64,000 nucleotides of DNA, from NCBI RefSeq assembly GCF_029623755.1, contig NZ_CP121106.1, forward strand, positions 1,623,001 through 1,687,000. Direction: 5' to 3'. Made by a program: the position numbers and the translations under genes. Source of the stretch: Altererythrobacter sp. CAU 1644 (GTDB lineage Bacteria > Pseudomonadota > Alphaproteobacteria > Sphingomonadales > Sphingomonadaceae). Below the pieces are notes generated by a model. That model searched no databases. It was given only the letters and a program-made list of their open reading frames with translations, and had not been told where the DNA came from. Below are positions 33,390 through 42,161 of the stretch, one piece after another (position 1 is the stretch's first letter; each line of letters begins with the position of its first letter).

Positions 33390-34016
33390 ATGTCGCACGA
33401 ACCACATAGCGTCGAAGAGGCGGTCGAAGCGATCGAGGACCTGGCCGAGAAGCAGGACAAGGTCCGCATCGGCGATGTCGTCGACGAGTTCGGCAGGCGC
33501 AGCTACGGCCCGTTCCTGTTGATTTTTGCGTTGCTGGAACTCACCCCGCTGGGCGGCATTCCCGGCGTCCCCAGCTTCCTCGCCCTGATGTGCGCTCTGG
33601 TCGCGGTCCAAATGCTCCTTGCGGGCGATCACATCTGGCTACCCAACTGGATCGAACAACGCTCGGTCGGTGCTGACAAGCTCAACAAGTCCGCCCACAA
33701 GCTGGAGGGGATCGCTGAAAAGCTCGACCACTGGTTTCACGGGCGGCTCAAGCAGTTCACCTCGGCGCCGATGCAGAAAGTGGCCGCAGTGATGATTCTC
33801 CTGCTCTGCCTCACTGTCCCGCCGCTCGAATTCCTGCCCTTTGCCAGCAGCGCCCCGATGTTGGCGATCGCTGCTTTCGGCCTGGCGCTGACCGTGCGCG
33901 ATGGCCTGCTGATGCTGATAGCAACTGCGCTTTCCGTAGCGGCAATCGGTTTCGGGACCTATTACTACTGGAACTCTAACGGGTCCGGCGGCGGCGGATT
34001 CCTCGGAATCTTCTAA
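33390..34016 (+). CDS. ExoD-family membrane protein
   Basis: A 208-residue protein of the exopolysaccharide synthesis ExoD family (PF06055). ATG 33390 follows GCGAGGAGG. Residues 1-45 are cytosolic and helical (EEAVEAIEDLAEKQDKVRIG), then come hydrophobic hairpins: YGPFLLIFALLELTPLGGIP, VPSFLALMCALVAVQMLL, VAAVMILLLCLTVPPLEFLP and AIAAFGLALTVRDGLLMLIA. The LTPLGGIPGVPS motif is family-typical. ExoD is required for normal succinoglycan production and alkali tolerance in Sinorhizobium, but its molecular role is unknown. The gene is monocistronic. Confidence 0.88.
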   Translation: MSHEPHSVEEAVEAIEDLAEKQDKVRIGDVVDEFGRRSYGPFLLIFALLELTPLGGIPGVPSFLALMCALVAVQMLLAGDHIWLPNWIEQRSVGADKLNKSAHKLEGIAEKLDHWFHGRLKQFTSAPMQKVAAVMILLLCLTVPPLEFLPFASSAPMLAIAAFGLALTVRDGLLMLIATALSVAAIGFGTYYYWNSNGSGGGGFLGIF

Positions 34017-34087
34017 AAAGTTTTCCTTGACCACTGGTTCTGAGAGCGCAAGCTTCCTGCGCATATCGCATAGGTGGGAGAGGTTTT

Positions 34088-36013
34088 ATGCGCCGGATTG
34101 CGCCCGGATGGGCTTTGGCAGGCGTTGCGGCACTGGCACTGGCTAGCTGCAATGGGATGGGCAGTGTAGATGAGAGCCGGGCGGGCGACGGCGAGGGCAC
34201 CATCGAACTCGCCGAGTTTCCCGACCGGCCCTATTGGGGCGACACCCACCTCCATACCAACAACTCGATCGATGCCTTCGGCTTTGGCGTCAGGCTTGGG
34301 CCGGAAGAGGCGCTGCAATTCGCCAGCGGCCAGGAAGTGACCTCGACCACCGGCATCAAGGCCAAGCTGTCCAGGCCGCTAGACTTCCTCGTTATCTCCG
34401 ATCACTCGGACGGGCTAGGCTCGACCCGGCGGCTCTATGAGGCACCGCGCGTCGCGATTCTCGCCATGAACGACGAGACCGTGCTGCGCTGGTACGACAT
34501 GATGCATGAGAGCCCCGAGCAATCGCAGCGCGCAATTGCTGAATTGATCGATGCGGCGGCGAATGATCGAGTACCGGAAGCGCTGCTGTCGGACGAGGAA
34601 ACGCAGGACAAGGCGACCCGCGACATCTGGGACGCGCATCTCGAAACGCTCGACCGCTACAACAAGCCGGGTCAGTTCACCGCGCTGGCAGGCTTCGAAT
34701 ACACGCTGATGCCGGACGGCAACAATCTCCACCGCGTGGTGATGTTCCGCGATGGCAGCGCGCGGACCAAGCAGGTCATTCCCTATCCCGGCCTCGATAC
34801 CGAGGTCGAAGGCCTGTGGGACTACATGGCGTCCTACGCCAAGAAGACCGGCGGCCAGGCGCTGGCGATCCCGCACAATTCCAACGTTTCGAATGGCCTG
34901 ATGTTCGAGATGACCATGCCCGACGGCAGCCCGATGACCGCGGAGTATGCGCGCAAGCGGGCCAACGCCGAACCGGTGGTCGAGGCCACGCAGATCAAGG
35001 GTGACAGCGAGGCGCACCCCTATCTCTCGCCCAATGACGAATTCGCCGGCTTTGGGGTCAAGGGTTGGGAACTGGGCAATCTCCCGCTCACTCGCGAGGC
35101 GACGCCCGACATGTTCGGCGGGAACTACATTCGCGAAGCGCTCAAGCGCGGCATCTCGCTCGAAGAGAAGCTGGGCGTGAACCCCTACGCCTTCGGGATG
35201 ATCGGCTCGACCGACAGCCACACGGCCTTCGCGACCGGCGATGAAGACAATTTCTTCGGCAAGCACACCGGCGGCGAGCCGGCGATCAAGGACCGTGCGC
35301 TCAAGGGCCAGAACCTTGGCACCAATGCACAGCGGTTCGGCTGGCATTATCTCGCCGGCGGCTACGCGGCCGCCTGGGCCCGGGGCAATACGCGCGCCGA
35401 AATCTTCGATGCCTTCAAGCGGCGCGAGGTCTATGCCACCACCGGGCCGCGCATGGTGCTGCGGGTCTTCGGCGGGTTCGACTTCGCCGAGAGCGATTGG
35501 GACGGCGATTGGGTCCGTGCGGGATATACGCGCGGCGTGCCGATGGGCGGCGAACTGACCGATGGCGGCCAGGCGCCGACCTTCCTGATCTCGGCACTCA
35601 AGGATCCCGATGGGGCCAACCTCGACCGGGTGCAGGTGGTGAAGGGCTGGCTCGATGCTTCGGGCGAGCTGCGCGAGCAGGTCTACGATGTCGTCTGGAG
35701 CGATATGGAAACGCGGGTTCGCACCGGCGGCAAGGTTCCTGCCGTGGGCGACACCGTCGATCGCAAGACGGCCGAATACACCAACGATATCGGAGCCACC
35801 GAACTCCGGGCGGCCTGGACCGATCCCGACTACCGCCAGGGACAGCGCGCCTTTTACTATGTGCGCGTGATCGAGATCCCGACGCCGCGCTGGACGCTGT
35901 TCGACATGGTTCGGTTCGGGATCAAGCTTCCCGAGGAAGCGCTGGCCGATGCCGTGGCTCAGGAACGTGCCTATAGCTCGCCGATCTGGCTCAAACCCGC
36001 TGCACTCAAATAA
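34088..36013 (+). CDS. DUF3604 lipoprotein (PHP-like)
   Basis: A 641-residue exported lipoprotein (lipobox ALASC, Cys near residue 20). The mature part matches DUF3604: YWGDTHLHTNNSIDAFGFG, RPLDFLVISDHSDGLG, ALAGFEYTLMPDGNNLHRV, MIGSTDSHTAFATGDEDNFF and RREVYATTGPRMVLRVFG. The TH-L-H and SDH motifs are those of metal-dependent PHP-type phosphoesterases, so a metallohydrolase is likely, though the substrate is not known. It heads a three-gene run with a parvulin-type chaperone and a HupE-like membrane protein, which may help fold it or supply its metal; that link is inference. An AGGTTTT stretch lies before the ATG. Confidence 0.85.
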   Translation: MRRIAPGWALAGVAALALASCNGMGSVDESRAGDGEGTIELAEFPDRPYWGDTHLHTNNSIDAFGFGVRLGPEEALQFASGQEVTSTTGIKAKLSRPLDFLVISDHSDGLGSTRRLYEAPRVAILAMNDETVLRWYDMMHESPEQSQRAIAELIDAAANDRVPEALLSDEETQDKATRDIWDAHLETLDRYNKPGQFTALAGFEYTLMPDGNNLHRVVMFRDGSARTKQVIPYPGLDTEVEGLWDYMASYAKKTGGQALAIPHNSNVSNGLMFEMTMPDGSPMTAEYARKRANAEPVVEATQIKGDSEAHPYLSPNDEFAGFGVKGWELGNLPLTREATPDMFGGNYIREALKRGISLEEKLGVNPYAFGMIGSTDSHTAFATGDEDNFFGKHTGGEPAIKDRALKGQNLGTNAQRFGWHYLAGGYAAAWARGNTRAEIFDAFKRREVYATTGPRMVLRVFGGFDFAESDWDGDWVRAGYTRGVPMGGELTDGGQAPTFLISALKDPDGANLDRVQVVKGWLDASGELREQVYDVVWSDMETRVRTGGKVPAVGDTVDRKTAEYTNDIGATELRAAWTDPDYRQGQRAFYYVRVIEIPTPRWTLFDMVRFGIKLPEEALADAVAQERAYSSPIWLKPAALK

Positions 36014-36023
36014 CGGGGGCGAA

Positions 36024-36830
36024 GTGAACCTACCTGCCTGGACCCGCGAACCGCTGGTCCACTTCCTGGTCGGAGGCGCGCTGGTTTTCGCGCTGTTCTC
36101 GTTGCGCGGCGGCGAGGTCGATCCATCCAGCCGGGTCATCGCCATCGACCGCGAGACGCAGGCGCAAATCGCGCTCGGGTTCGAACGGTTGATGAGCCGT
36201 GCGCCGACCGACGCCGAACTCGATGCGCAGATCGACCGCTACGTCCGCGAGGAAGTGCTCTATCGCGAGGCCTTGCGGCTCGGCCTCGACCAGGACGATG
36301 CGATCGTCCGGCGGCGCCTGGCGCAGAAGATGGACATGCTGGCGAGCGGGCGGGCCGAGACCGAGCAACCCGCCGAGGCGACGCTGCGGCAATGGTATGC
36401 CGACAATTCTGCGCGGTTCTCCGACGAAGCGAGCTACTCCTTCGACCAGCTCTGGTTCTCGACCGAGGATGAAGCGCGCGCGGCCAAGGCGCGGATTGGT
36501 GCCGCGCGGGATTGGCAGGCGCTCGGCGAGCGGATCAGCCTGCCGGTGTCGCTCGACGACGAGCCGCGCCGCGAAGTGCTCGATCGTTTCGGGGAGCGCT
36601 TTGTCGCCGAGATCGATGCGCTCAATGTCGGCGATAGTTGGCAAGGACCAATCCCCTCTGGGCTCGGCTGGCACCTCGTGCGGACGAGATCGCGCGAAGC
36701 GGGCAGCGTGCCACCGTTCGAGGACGTCCGCGAGGATGTCGAAAACGACTGGCGCAGCGCGACGATCGCCGAACGACGCGAGCAAGCCTACCAGATCCTG
36801 CGCGAGGCCTACCGGATCGAGATCGAATGA
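36024..36830 (+). CDS. Membrane-anchored peptidylprolyl isomerase (PpiC/parvulin-like)
   Basis: A 268-residue protein starting at GTG 36024 after GGGGGC; a longer frame would run into the DUF3604 gene. One membrane helix (HFLVGGALVFALFSL, about 11-27) is followed by a periplasmic SurA/PpiD-like chaperone region (DAELDAQIDRYVREEVLYRE; RLAQKMDMLASG) and a parvulin-type C-terminal part (EASYSFDQLWFST... PIPSGLGWHLVRTRSR). Such proteins assist folding of exported proteins. The gene begins 10 bases after the DUF3604 stop and overlaps the next gene by 4 bases, so the three are co-translated. Confidence 0.85.
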   Translation: MNLPAWTREPLVHFLVGGALVFALFSLRGGEVDPSSRVIAIDRETQAQIALGFERLMSRAPTDAELDAQIDRYVREEVLYREALRLGLDQDDAIVRRRLAQKMDMLASGRAETEQPAEATLRQWYADNSARFSDEASYSFDQLWFSTEDEARAAKARIGAARDWQALGERISLPVSLDDEPRREVLDRFGERFVAEIDALNVGDSWQGPIPSGLGWHLVRTRSREAGSVPPFEDVREDVENDWRSATIAERREQAYQILREAYRIEIE

Positions 36831-37804
36831 TGTTGCGGCTACTGGCCGGATTGTTCGCGCTGCTGCTGATGGCGGTACCGGCACAGGCCGACGAAGTGCG
36901 CCCGGCCTCGATCGACTTTACCGAAACTACTCCCGGTGAATGGTCGCTCGACTGGAAGCAGCCCGTTGCATCACCGGGCGCGGTCCAGTTTATCGTGCCT
37001 ACGCTGCCGCAGAATTGCGCCATAGAGGGCGAGATTGCGCGTTCGCTCGGGGCCGCGGCACTGATCGGTAATGCGCAAGTGCGCTGCGAAGGCGAGGTCT
37101 CCGGCGGTACTATCGGGTTGCCCGAGCTCGCCGGGAAGGCCGATGCGCTCGTGCGGATCGCACCGCTCGACCGTGAGGTTCAAAGCCATCGTTTGACGGC
37201 GAGCGCACCGCTTGCGACCATCATCGCCCGGCCCGATCGCTGGCAGGTCCTGCGCAGCTATTTCGTGATCGGGACCGAGCACATCCTGATGGGCTGGGAC
37301 CATTTGCTGTTTGTCGTAGCGCTTGTCCTGCTGGTGGTCGGCGGCTGGCAGGTGGTCAAGGCGGCGACCGCTTTCACCATCGCACATTCGATCACGCTGG
37401 TGGCGACGACGCTCGGCATGACGGGCCTGCCGCAAAAGCCGGTCGAGGCGCTGATCGCGCTCAGTATCGTGTTCCTCGCGGTCGAACTGCTGCACACGGA
37501 TCGCGAGACATGGACCCGCCGCTGGCCGTGGCTGGTCGCGTTCGGCTTCGGCCTGCTTCACGGCTTCGGCTTCGCCGGGGCCTTGCGCGAAATCGGCCTG
37601 CCCGAGGGCGAAGTGCCCGCGGCGCTGTTCGCCTTCAATGTCGGGGTCGAGGCGGGCCAGCTGCTGGTGATCGCCGCGGTGATCGGCCTGCGCCATGCCG
37701 TAACGCGGCTGGCACCCAAGGCCGAACAGCCGGCTCTACGGTTCGCGACCTATGGGATCGGCATCACCGCGAGTTACTGGCTGATCGACCGGCTGGTCGG
37801 CTGA
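36827..37804 (+). CDS. HupE/UreJ-family membrane protein
   Basis: A 325-residue protein with a signal peptide (LLAGLFALLLMAVPAQA), a periplasmic domain of about 120 residues and six or seven C-terminal membrane helices. The motifs HILMGWDHLLFVVALVLLV, TAFTIAHSITLVATTLG and FGFGLLHGFGFAGALREIG, with several conserved His and an Asp, are those of the HupE/UreJ_2 family, thought to move nickel or cobalt or other ions. ATG 36827 overlaps the preceding stop (ATGA); a second ATG follows directly. Its 3' end overlaps the convergent efflux gene by 31 bases. Confidence 0.85.
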   Translation: MMLRLLAGLFALLLMAVPAQADEVRPASIDFTETTPGEWSLDWKQPVASPGAVQFIVPTLPQNCAIEGEIARSLGAAALIGNAQVRCEGEVSGGTIGLPELAGKADALVRIAPLDREVQSHRLTASAPLATIIARPDRWQVLRSYFVIGTEHILMGWDHLLFVVALVLLVVGGWQVVKAATAFTIAHSITLVATTLGMTGLPQKPVEALIALSIVFLAVELLHTDRETWTRRWPWLVAFGFGLLHGFGFAGALREIGLPEGEVPAALFAFNVGVEAGQLLVIAAVIGLRHAVTRLAPKAEQPALRFATYGIGITASYWLIDRLVG

Positions 37805-39204
37805 ACGTCGCCGCCCAGAGCCTGCCACAACAGCACGCGCGCGCGCTGCGCCCGGCCCAATGAGGCGGCCGCGCGTTCTCCGCTGGCATCGGCGGCCCGG
37901 CGCGCCTCCAGTACGGTGAGGAAATCGGCCAGCCCCGCGCGATAACGTGTGTCGGCCAGCGCGGCGGCGCGTTGGAGCTGGGCGAACTCGTCGGCGGCGG
38001 CGGCCGCTTCGGCATCCGCCGCTGCGACCAGGCCATAGGCGGTTTCCGCATCGCCCAGCGCTGCGAACACCGCCCCGCGATAGCGCGCGAAGGCGGCCTG
38101 CTTCTCGGCAGCGGCTCCGTCGATCTCAGCCTGGATCCGGCCAAAGTCGAGCAGGGGAGCGAGCAGGCTTCCGCCGGCCGAGCCCACGACTGAATCGCTG
38201 TCGAACAATTCACCCAGATCGAAGGCGAGCAGGCCCAGCGCGGCAGAGAGCGTCAGCCGCGGGAAGCGCTTGCGCGCCGCTGCCGCCAGTTCCGCATCGC
38301 TCGCCGCCAGTTCGGCTTCGGCACGCGCTACGTCAGGGCGATTGGCCAGCAGGAGCGACGGCAGCGCTGCCGGGGCGGTCGTATCAAATCTATCCGGCGC
38401 AGGCGTCTCGAGCGCCGCGGCTACCCACGCCGCATCGCGCGCGGTCAGCGTGACGAGGCGACCGATGAGCCGTGCCTCTTCGCTGGCGAGCGCGGCCATC
38501 CGCGAACGCGACTGGCTGGCGGTGGCCTGGGCGCGGACGCGGTCGAAGCCGGGCGCGATACCGGCCTCTTCGCGCTGCCGGGCGAGGTCGGCGAGGCGCG
38601 TCGCGGCGGCGACATCCTGCTCCAGCGCCTCGCGCCGGGAACTGAGCGTCCGCCAGTCGATCACGCTGGCGGCAATTTCCGAAATCAATGCCAGTCGTAC
38701 GGCCTGCGCGCCCGCACTGGCGGCATCGATCCGCGCCAGGGCGGCACGCTCGCTCGCCTTGAGCACGCCGAACAGGTCGGGATCCCAGCGCGCGGTGAGA
38801 TTGGCGGCGTAGGATGTGCGCTCAGTGTCGATTGAGATACCGGGCGGCAAGCTGTTGCCGAACTGGTTGGGATTGGTGCGTGTTCCGGTCACCGAGGCAT
38901 CGGCGCCGACGCTCGGCAGGCGCTCTGCGCCCGCGCGAGCGGCTCCTGCTCGTGCGGCTTCTACCCGTGCCAGCGCTTCACCGAGGGTAGGGCTGTCGCT
39001 CAACGCTTGGTCCGACAGCGCGACGAATGCGGGGTCACTACTGGGCAGCAGCGCCTCGAGCGCGGCGCTTTCGGTGGTGGCCGGAACGTAGAAGAACGCG
39101 CCGGGCAGCGTGGGAACCGGCGTCGCGATCTCGGGCGCAGGACCGGCGACGCAGGCGCCGAGCGCCACAGCCGGGATCAATACGAGGGAGTTGCGCAACC
39201 TCAC
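37774..39204 (-). CDS. TolC/NodT-type outer-membrane efflux lipoprotein
   Basis: A 476-residue outer-membrane factor. The N-terminal lipobox VALGAC places the lipidated Cys near residue 18. Two homologous helical hairpin repeats (LGEALARVEAARAGAARAGA; RPDVARAEAELAASDAELAA; QRAAALADTRYRAGLADFLT) are typical of the NodT subfamily. It forms the outer-membrane tunnel of the ABC exporter encoded upstream. The start overlaps the stop of the membrane-fusion gene by 4 bases. Confidence 0.92.
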   Translation of the reverse strand: MRLRNSLVLIPAVALGACVAGPAPEIATPVPTLPGAFFYVPATTESAALEALLPSSDPAFVALSDQALSDSPTLGEALARVEAARAGAARAGAERLPSVGADASVTGTRTNPNQFGNSLPPGISIDTERTSYAANLTARWDPDLFGVLKASERAALARIDAASAGAQAVRLALISEIAASVIDWRTLSSRREALEQDVAAATRLADLARQREEAGIAPGFDRVRAQATASQSRSRMAALASEEARLIGRLVTLTARDAAWVAAALETPAPDRFDTTAPAALPSLLLANRPDVARAEAELAASDAELAAAARKRFPRLTLSAALGLLAFDLGELFDSDSVVGSAGGSLLAPLLDFGRIQAEIDGAAAEKQAAFARYRGAVFAALGDAETAYGLVAAADAEAAAAADEFAQLQRAAALADTRYRAGLADFLTVLEARRAADASGERAAASLGRAQRARVLLWQALGGDVQPTSRSISQ

Positions 39205-40184
39205 TTGCTGCCGTCCTTCGCAGGGATAAAGGCATCGACCTGCTGGCCGACGTTGAAGCTCTCACGCGCGCTATCGGGCAATGCGTAGATGAGCTGCAGC
39301 ACGCGGACGTCGACGCGCTCCTGCGCCGAGTTGGTGAGCGAGCGCTTGGGGATGACCAGAGGTTCGGCGCGCACGAATGTCGCTTTGACCTGCATTTCGG
39401 CTGCCCCGCGCGGGCTGACGTAAGCTTCTGCGCCTTGCTTGATGCGACCTGCCTCGTCCTCGTCGATATCGATGCGGACGTGCAATGGCTGCGTTTCGCC
39501 CATCTGGATGAAGGGCTGGCTTTGCCCGCCCATCGTCGAGAGATATTCTCCCTCGCGAATGTTGACCGCGAGGATCTCACCGGCGATCGGCGCGCGAACG
39601 CTGGCGCGACCGAGTTCGGTTTGCGCGGCATTGACCCTCGCGCGGGCCGATTGCAGCCGCGCCTGCGCCAGCTTCAGCCGTTGCCGCGCCATGTCTGCCT
39701 CGCCCTCTGCACGGATGACTTCCGCACGGCTCACCGCGGCAGGATCGTCGATGCTGCGATAGAGGTCGAGCTGGCGCTGCGCCGTCGCTAGAGCGCTGCG
39801 CGCGTCGGCGATGCTGGCATTGGCCTCGGCAACCGAAGCCTGCGCTTCGCCAAGACCGGCGCGGATCTGGCGCGTGTCGACCGTGAACAGCCACTGGTCT
39901 TTCGTCACGCGGTCGCCCGGCTGGACGTAGAGGCTGGTTACAAGGCCCGACAGGGCCGTGCCGACATCGATAATCTCGCTCGACGGCTCGACCACGCCCG
40001 CCCCGGCCACCCGCGGCGCATTGGCCAGCGGCCCCGTAGCACGCGCGGGCTGCTCTTCTGGCTCGCTCAGCTCGCGATTGGGTAGGCTGAAGGCGATGAA
40101 GAGGACCGCGGCGATGAAGCCGATCGCGGCGATCACCGGCAGCGCCTTGCGCGAGAAGCTGAAACCTTGGGGGAGTAATGCCAT
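39201..40184 (-). CDS. HlyD/DevB-type periplasmic adaptor (membrane fusion protein)
   Basis: A 327-residue protein with a single N-terminal membrane helix (LPVIAAIGFIAAVLFIAFSL), a split biotinyl-lipoyl domain (GVVEPSSEIIDVGTALSGLV, later SVRAPIAGEILAVNIREGEY) around a long helical hairpin (residues 110-205) and a beta-barrel domain (QPFIQMGETQPLHVRIDIDE). It bridges the inner-membrane ABC transporter and the outer-membrane factor. It follows the ATPase gene by 11 bases. The combination with a FtsX/DevC-type permease makes this a DevBCA/MacAB-like exporter rather than an RND pump. Confidence 0.92.
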   Translation of the reverse strand: MALLPQGFSFSRKALPVIAAIGFIAAVLFIAFSLPNRELSEPEEQPARATGPLANAPRVAGAGVVEPSSEIIDVGTALSGLVTSLYVQPGDRVTKDQWLFTVDTRQIRAGLGEAQASVAEANASIADARSALATAQRQLDLYRSIDDPAAVSRAEVIRAEGEADMARQRLKLAQARLQSARARVNAAQTELGRASVRAPIAGEILAVNIREGEYLSTMGGQSQPFIQMGETQPLHVRIDIDEDEAGRIKQGAEAYVSPRGAAEMQVKATFVRAEPLVIPKRSLTNSAQERVDVRVLQLIYALPDSARESFNVGQQVDAFIPAKDGSK

Positions 40185-40195
40185 GGCGATTGGTC

Positions 40196-40939
40196 CTAGT
40201 GGCCGTCCGGCATCTGCGTGCCGTCATGAATGATGCGTCCGTCCTCGAGCACGAGGATGCGGTCGGCGAGGTCGAAAATGCGGTTGTCGTGGGTGACGAT
40301 CACGCAGGCGCGGTCGGGCGCGACCGCCACTTCGCGCAGCAAATCCATCACCCGGCGGCCCGACTTGGCGTCGAGCGCGGCGGTCGGCTCGTCGCACACG
40401 ACGAGGCGCGGTTCGTGCACCAGCGCGCGGGCGATCGCGACGCGCTGCTGCTGGCCGCCCGAAAGCTGGTTGGGCAGCTTGTCTGCCTGGTCCGCGATGT
40501 TGAGCGCGTCGAGCAGTTCCTTGGCCTTGGAGCGGGCACGCTCGACCGGCATGCCTTGTGCGATCAGCGGGACGGCGGCATTGGCAGCGGCGTCGATCGA
40601 GGGGATGAGGTTGTACTGCTGGAAGATGAAGCCGATGTTCTGCAGCCGGAAGTTGACGAGCTCGTCGTCGCTCAGCGAATAGATGTCGGTCCCGAAGACG
40701 CGCACCTCGCCCTCGGTCGGCCACAGGATCCCGCACATGATCGAGATCAGCGTGGTCTTGCCCGATCCGCTTTCGCCGACGAGGTAGGTCATCTCGCCTG
40801 GCCGGATATCGGTATCGATCCCGTGCAGCACGCGGATCACCTGCTGCCCGCTTTCGAAATCGCGCGCGATATTGCGGGCGCAGATCGCCGCCTCGGGCGA
40901 GCAGCCGCCGATCGCGCTCGTGTCCATGGCCGTTCCCAT
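40196..40939 (-). CDS. ABC transporter ATPase (DevA/MacB-like)
   Basis: A 247-residue ATP-binding subunit with Walker A GESGSGKTTL (about residues 57-66), Q-loop FIFQQYNLIPSIDA, signature LSGGQQQRVAIARALVHEPR, Walker B LVVCDEPTAALD and H-loop VIVTHDNRIF. This is the LolD/MacB/DevA group of ATPases that pair with FtsX-type permeases. Its ATG overlaps the permease stop as TGATG. It supplies the energy for the export complex encoded by the operon. Confidence 0.94.
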   Translation of the reverse strand: MGTAMDTSAIGGCSPEAAICARNIARDFESGQQVIRVLHGIDTDIRPGEMTYLVGESGSGKTTLISIMCGILWPTEGEVRVFGTDIYSLSDDELVNFRLQNIGFIFQQYNLIPSIDAAANAAVPLIAQGMPVERARSKAKELLDALNIADQADKLPNQLSGGQQQRVAIARALVHEPRLVVCDEPTAALDAKSGRRVMDLLREVAVAPDRACVIVTHDNRIFDLADRILVLEDGRIIHDGTQMPDGH

Positions 40940-42072
40940 CAGCGAAACACCGCCGCGGGTTCGGTGTTGAGCACCTTGCGCATGGCGATCCAGCCGGTCA
41001 TCGCCAGGATCAGGACGACCGCCACGAAACTGATCAGCGGGATCTGCCAGGGGATATAGAATCCCTTGAAGGTCGGGTTATTGCCGAACGCCCAGATGAA
41101 GACGGCCGTGCCGACCAGCCCCAGCGCATAGCCGATCGCGCCGACCATGCCGGCCTGCACCCCTACCATGCGCACGAGCTTGCCGTTGGTCACGCCGATC
41201 GCCTTGAGCGCGCCGAACTGCTTGATGTTGTCGCGGATGAACAGGCTGAAGGTGAGGCCGACGATCGCCACGCCGACGACGAAGCCGAGCGCGACCGTGA
41301 TGCCGAAATTGAACGGGATGCCGGTGTTCTCGATGATGAAATCGACCCCGTCCTGCGCGAACTGCTTGCTGGTGCGCGCCCGCAATCCGGTCTGTTCCTC
41401 GATCCGCGCGACGGCCTGCTCGGGGGTCGTGCCCTCGGCTACGCCGGCCAGCACCAGGCTCATCCGGTTGCGCGTCCCGGGCACATAGCGCAGCGCCTGC
41501 GAATAGGTGGTGTAGAGCACTGCGGTGCTGGTGAAGCTGGGGATCGTGTCGGCCATGCCGCGGATCACCGCGCGCTGGTCGTTGAGCTCCAGCCGTTGCC
41601 CGATCGGATCGCCATCCTCGAACATCCGCTCGGCCCCGACGTCGTCGATGATGACCGTATCGGGGATCGAGAGATCCTCCTTGCTGCCAATCAGCAGGTT
41701 CTTGGGCAGGCCGATCAGGGTCGTATCGTCCACCCCGATGATCGCCACCTGCTCGAGATCGCCGGTGCTTGTGCGCACGGCAGCGTTGGCGCGCAATTGC
41801 GGGACGGCCCATTCGACGCCGGGAACCGAACGCACCTGGTCGAGCGCGGTCGAGGGGAGGGGATAGATCACATCGGTCGTGCGGCTGACCGGGTCCATCA
41901 CGTAAATCTCGGCATTGGCGTTGTTGTAGACGCCGCTGGCACCCCGCTCGATCAGGTTCACGAAGATGACCAATTGCTGCGTGATCAGCAGCGTCGAGAA
42001 GGCGATCCCGAACAACAGGCCGAAGAACTTCTGGCGGTCCCCGGTCAGCATGCGGATGGCTATCCAGAGCAT
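40939..42072 (-). CDS. ABC transporter permease (FtsX/DevC-type)
   Basis: A 377-residue permease with an N-terminal helix (FFGLLFGIAFSTLLITQQLV), a periplasmic domain of about 220 residues and three C-terminal helices (ITVALGFVVGVAIVGLTFSL; VQAGMVGAIGYALGLVGTAV; ISFVAVVLILAMTGWIA), the FtsX/MacB topology. The conserved DNIKQFGALKAIGVTNGKLV coupling region is present. The length and the separate ATPase fit DevC rather than MacB, where both are fused. It is the first gene of the exporter operon and diverges from the TetR gene. The substrate is unknown; glycolipid, peptide or drug are all possible. Confidence 0.92.
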   Translation of the reverse strand: MLWIAIRMLTGDRQKFFGLLFGIAFSTLLITQQLVIFVNLIERGASGVYNNANAEIYVMDPVSRTTDVIYPLPSTALDQVRSVPGVEWAVPQLRANAAVRTSTGDLEQVAIIGVDDTTLIGLPKNLLIGSKEDLSIPDTVIIDDVGAERMFEDGDPIGQRLELNDQRAVIRGMADTIPSFTSTAVLYTTYSQALRYVPGTRNRMSLVLAGVAEGTTPEQAVARIEEQTGLRARTSKQFAQDGVDFIIENTGIPFNFGITVALGFVVGVAIVGLTFSLFIRDNIKQFGALKAIGVTNGKLVRMVGVQAGMVGAIGYALGLVGTAVFIWAFGNNPTFKGFYIPWQIPLISFVAVVLILAMTGWIAMRKVLNTEPAAVFR

Positions 42073-42125
42073 GTGGAGAGGAACTCCTGGTTGGGGTTGC
42101 GACTCGCGACCTTATCGGCCATTAT

Positions 42126-42159
42126 TGAACGGTTGCGTTTAATTGTACGGATGCGTTCA
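42126..42159. promoter_or_regulatory. Probable TetR operator between exporter operon and its regulator
   Basis: The short divergent region has two copies of ACGGWTGCGTTY (42129-42140 and 42147-42158), 18 bases apart, and an outer inverted pair TGAACG (42126-42131) / CGTTCA (42154-42159). Such repeats immediately before a TetR gene are usual TetR operators. Spacing suggests that dimers could bind side by side and cover both promoters. Confidence 0.55.
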
Positions 42160-42161
42160 TT

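Noticed and set aside
34415..36145. Open frame of 576 codons antisense to the DUF3604 gene
   Set aside because: Typical shadow of a high-GC gene; composition is Arg/His-rich with no recognisable fold, and the sense gene is clearly real.
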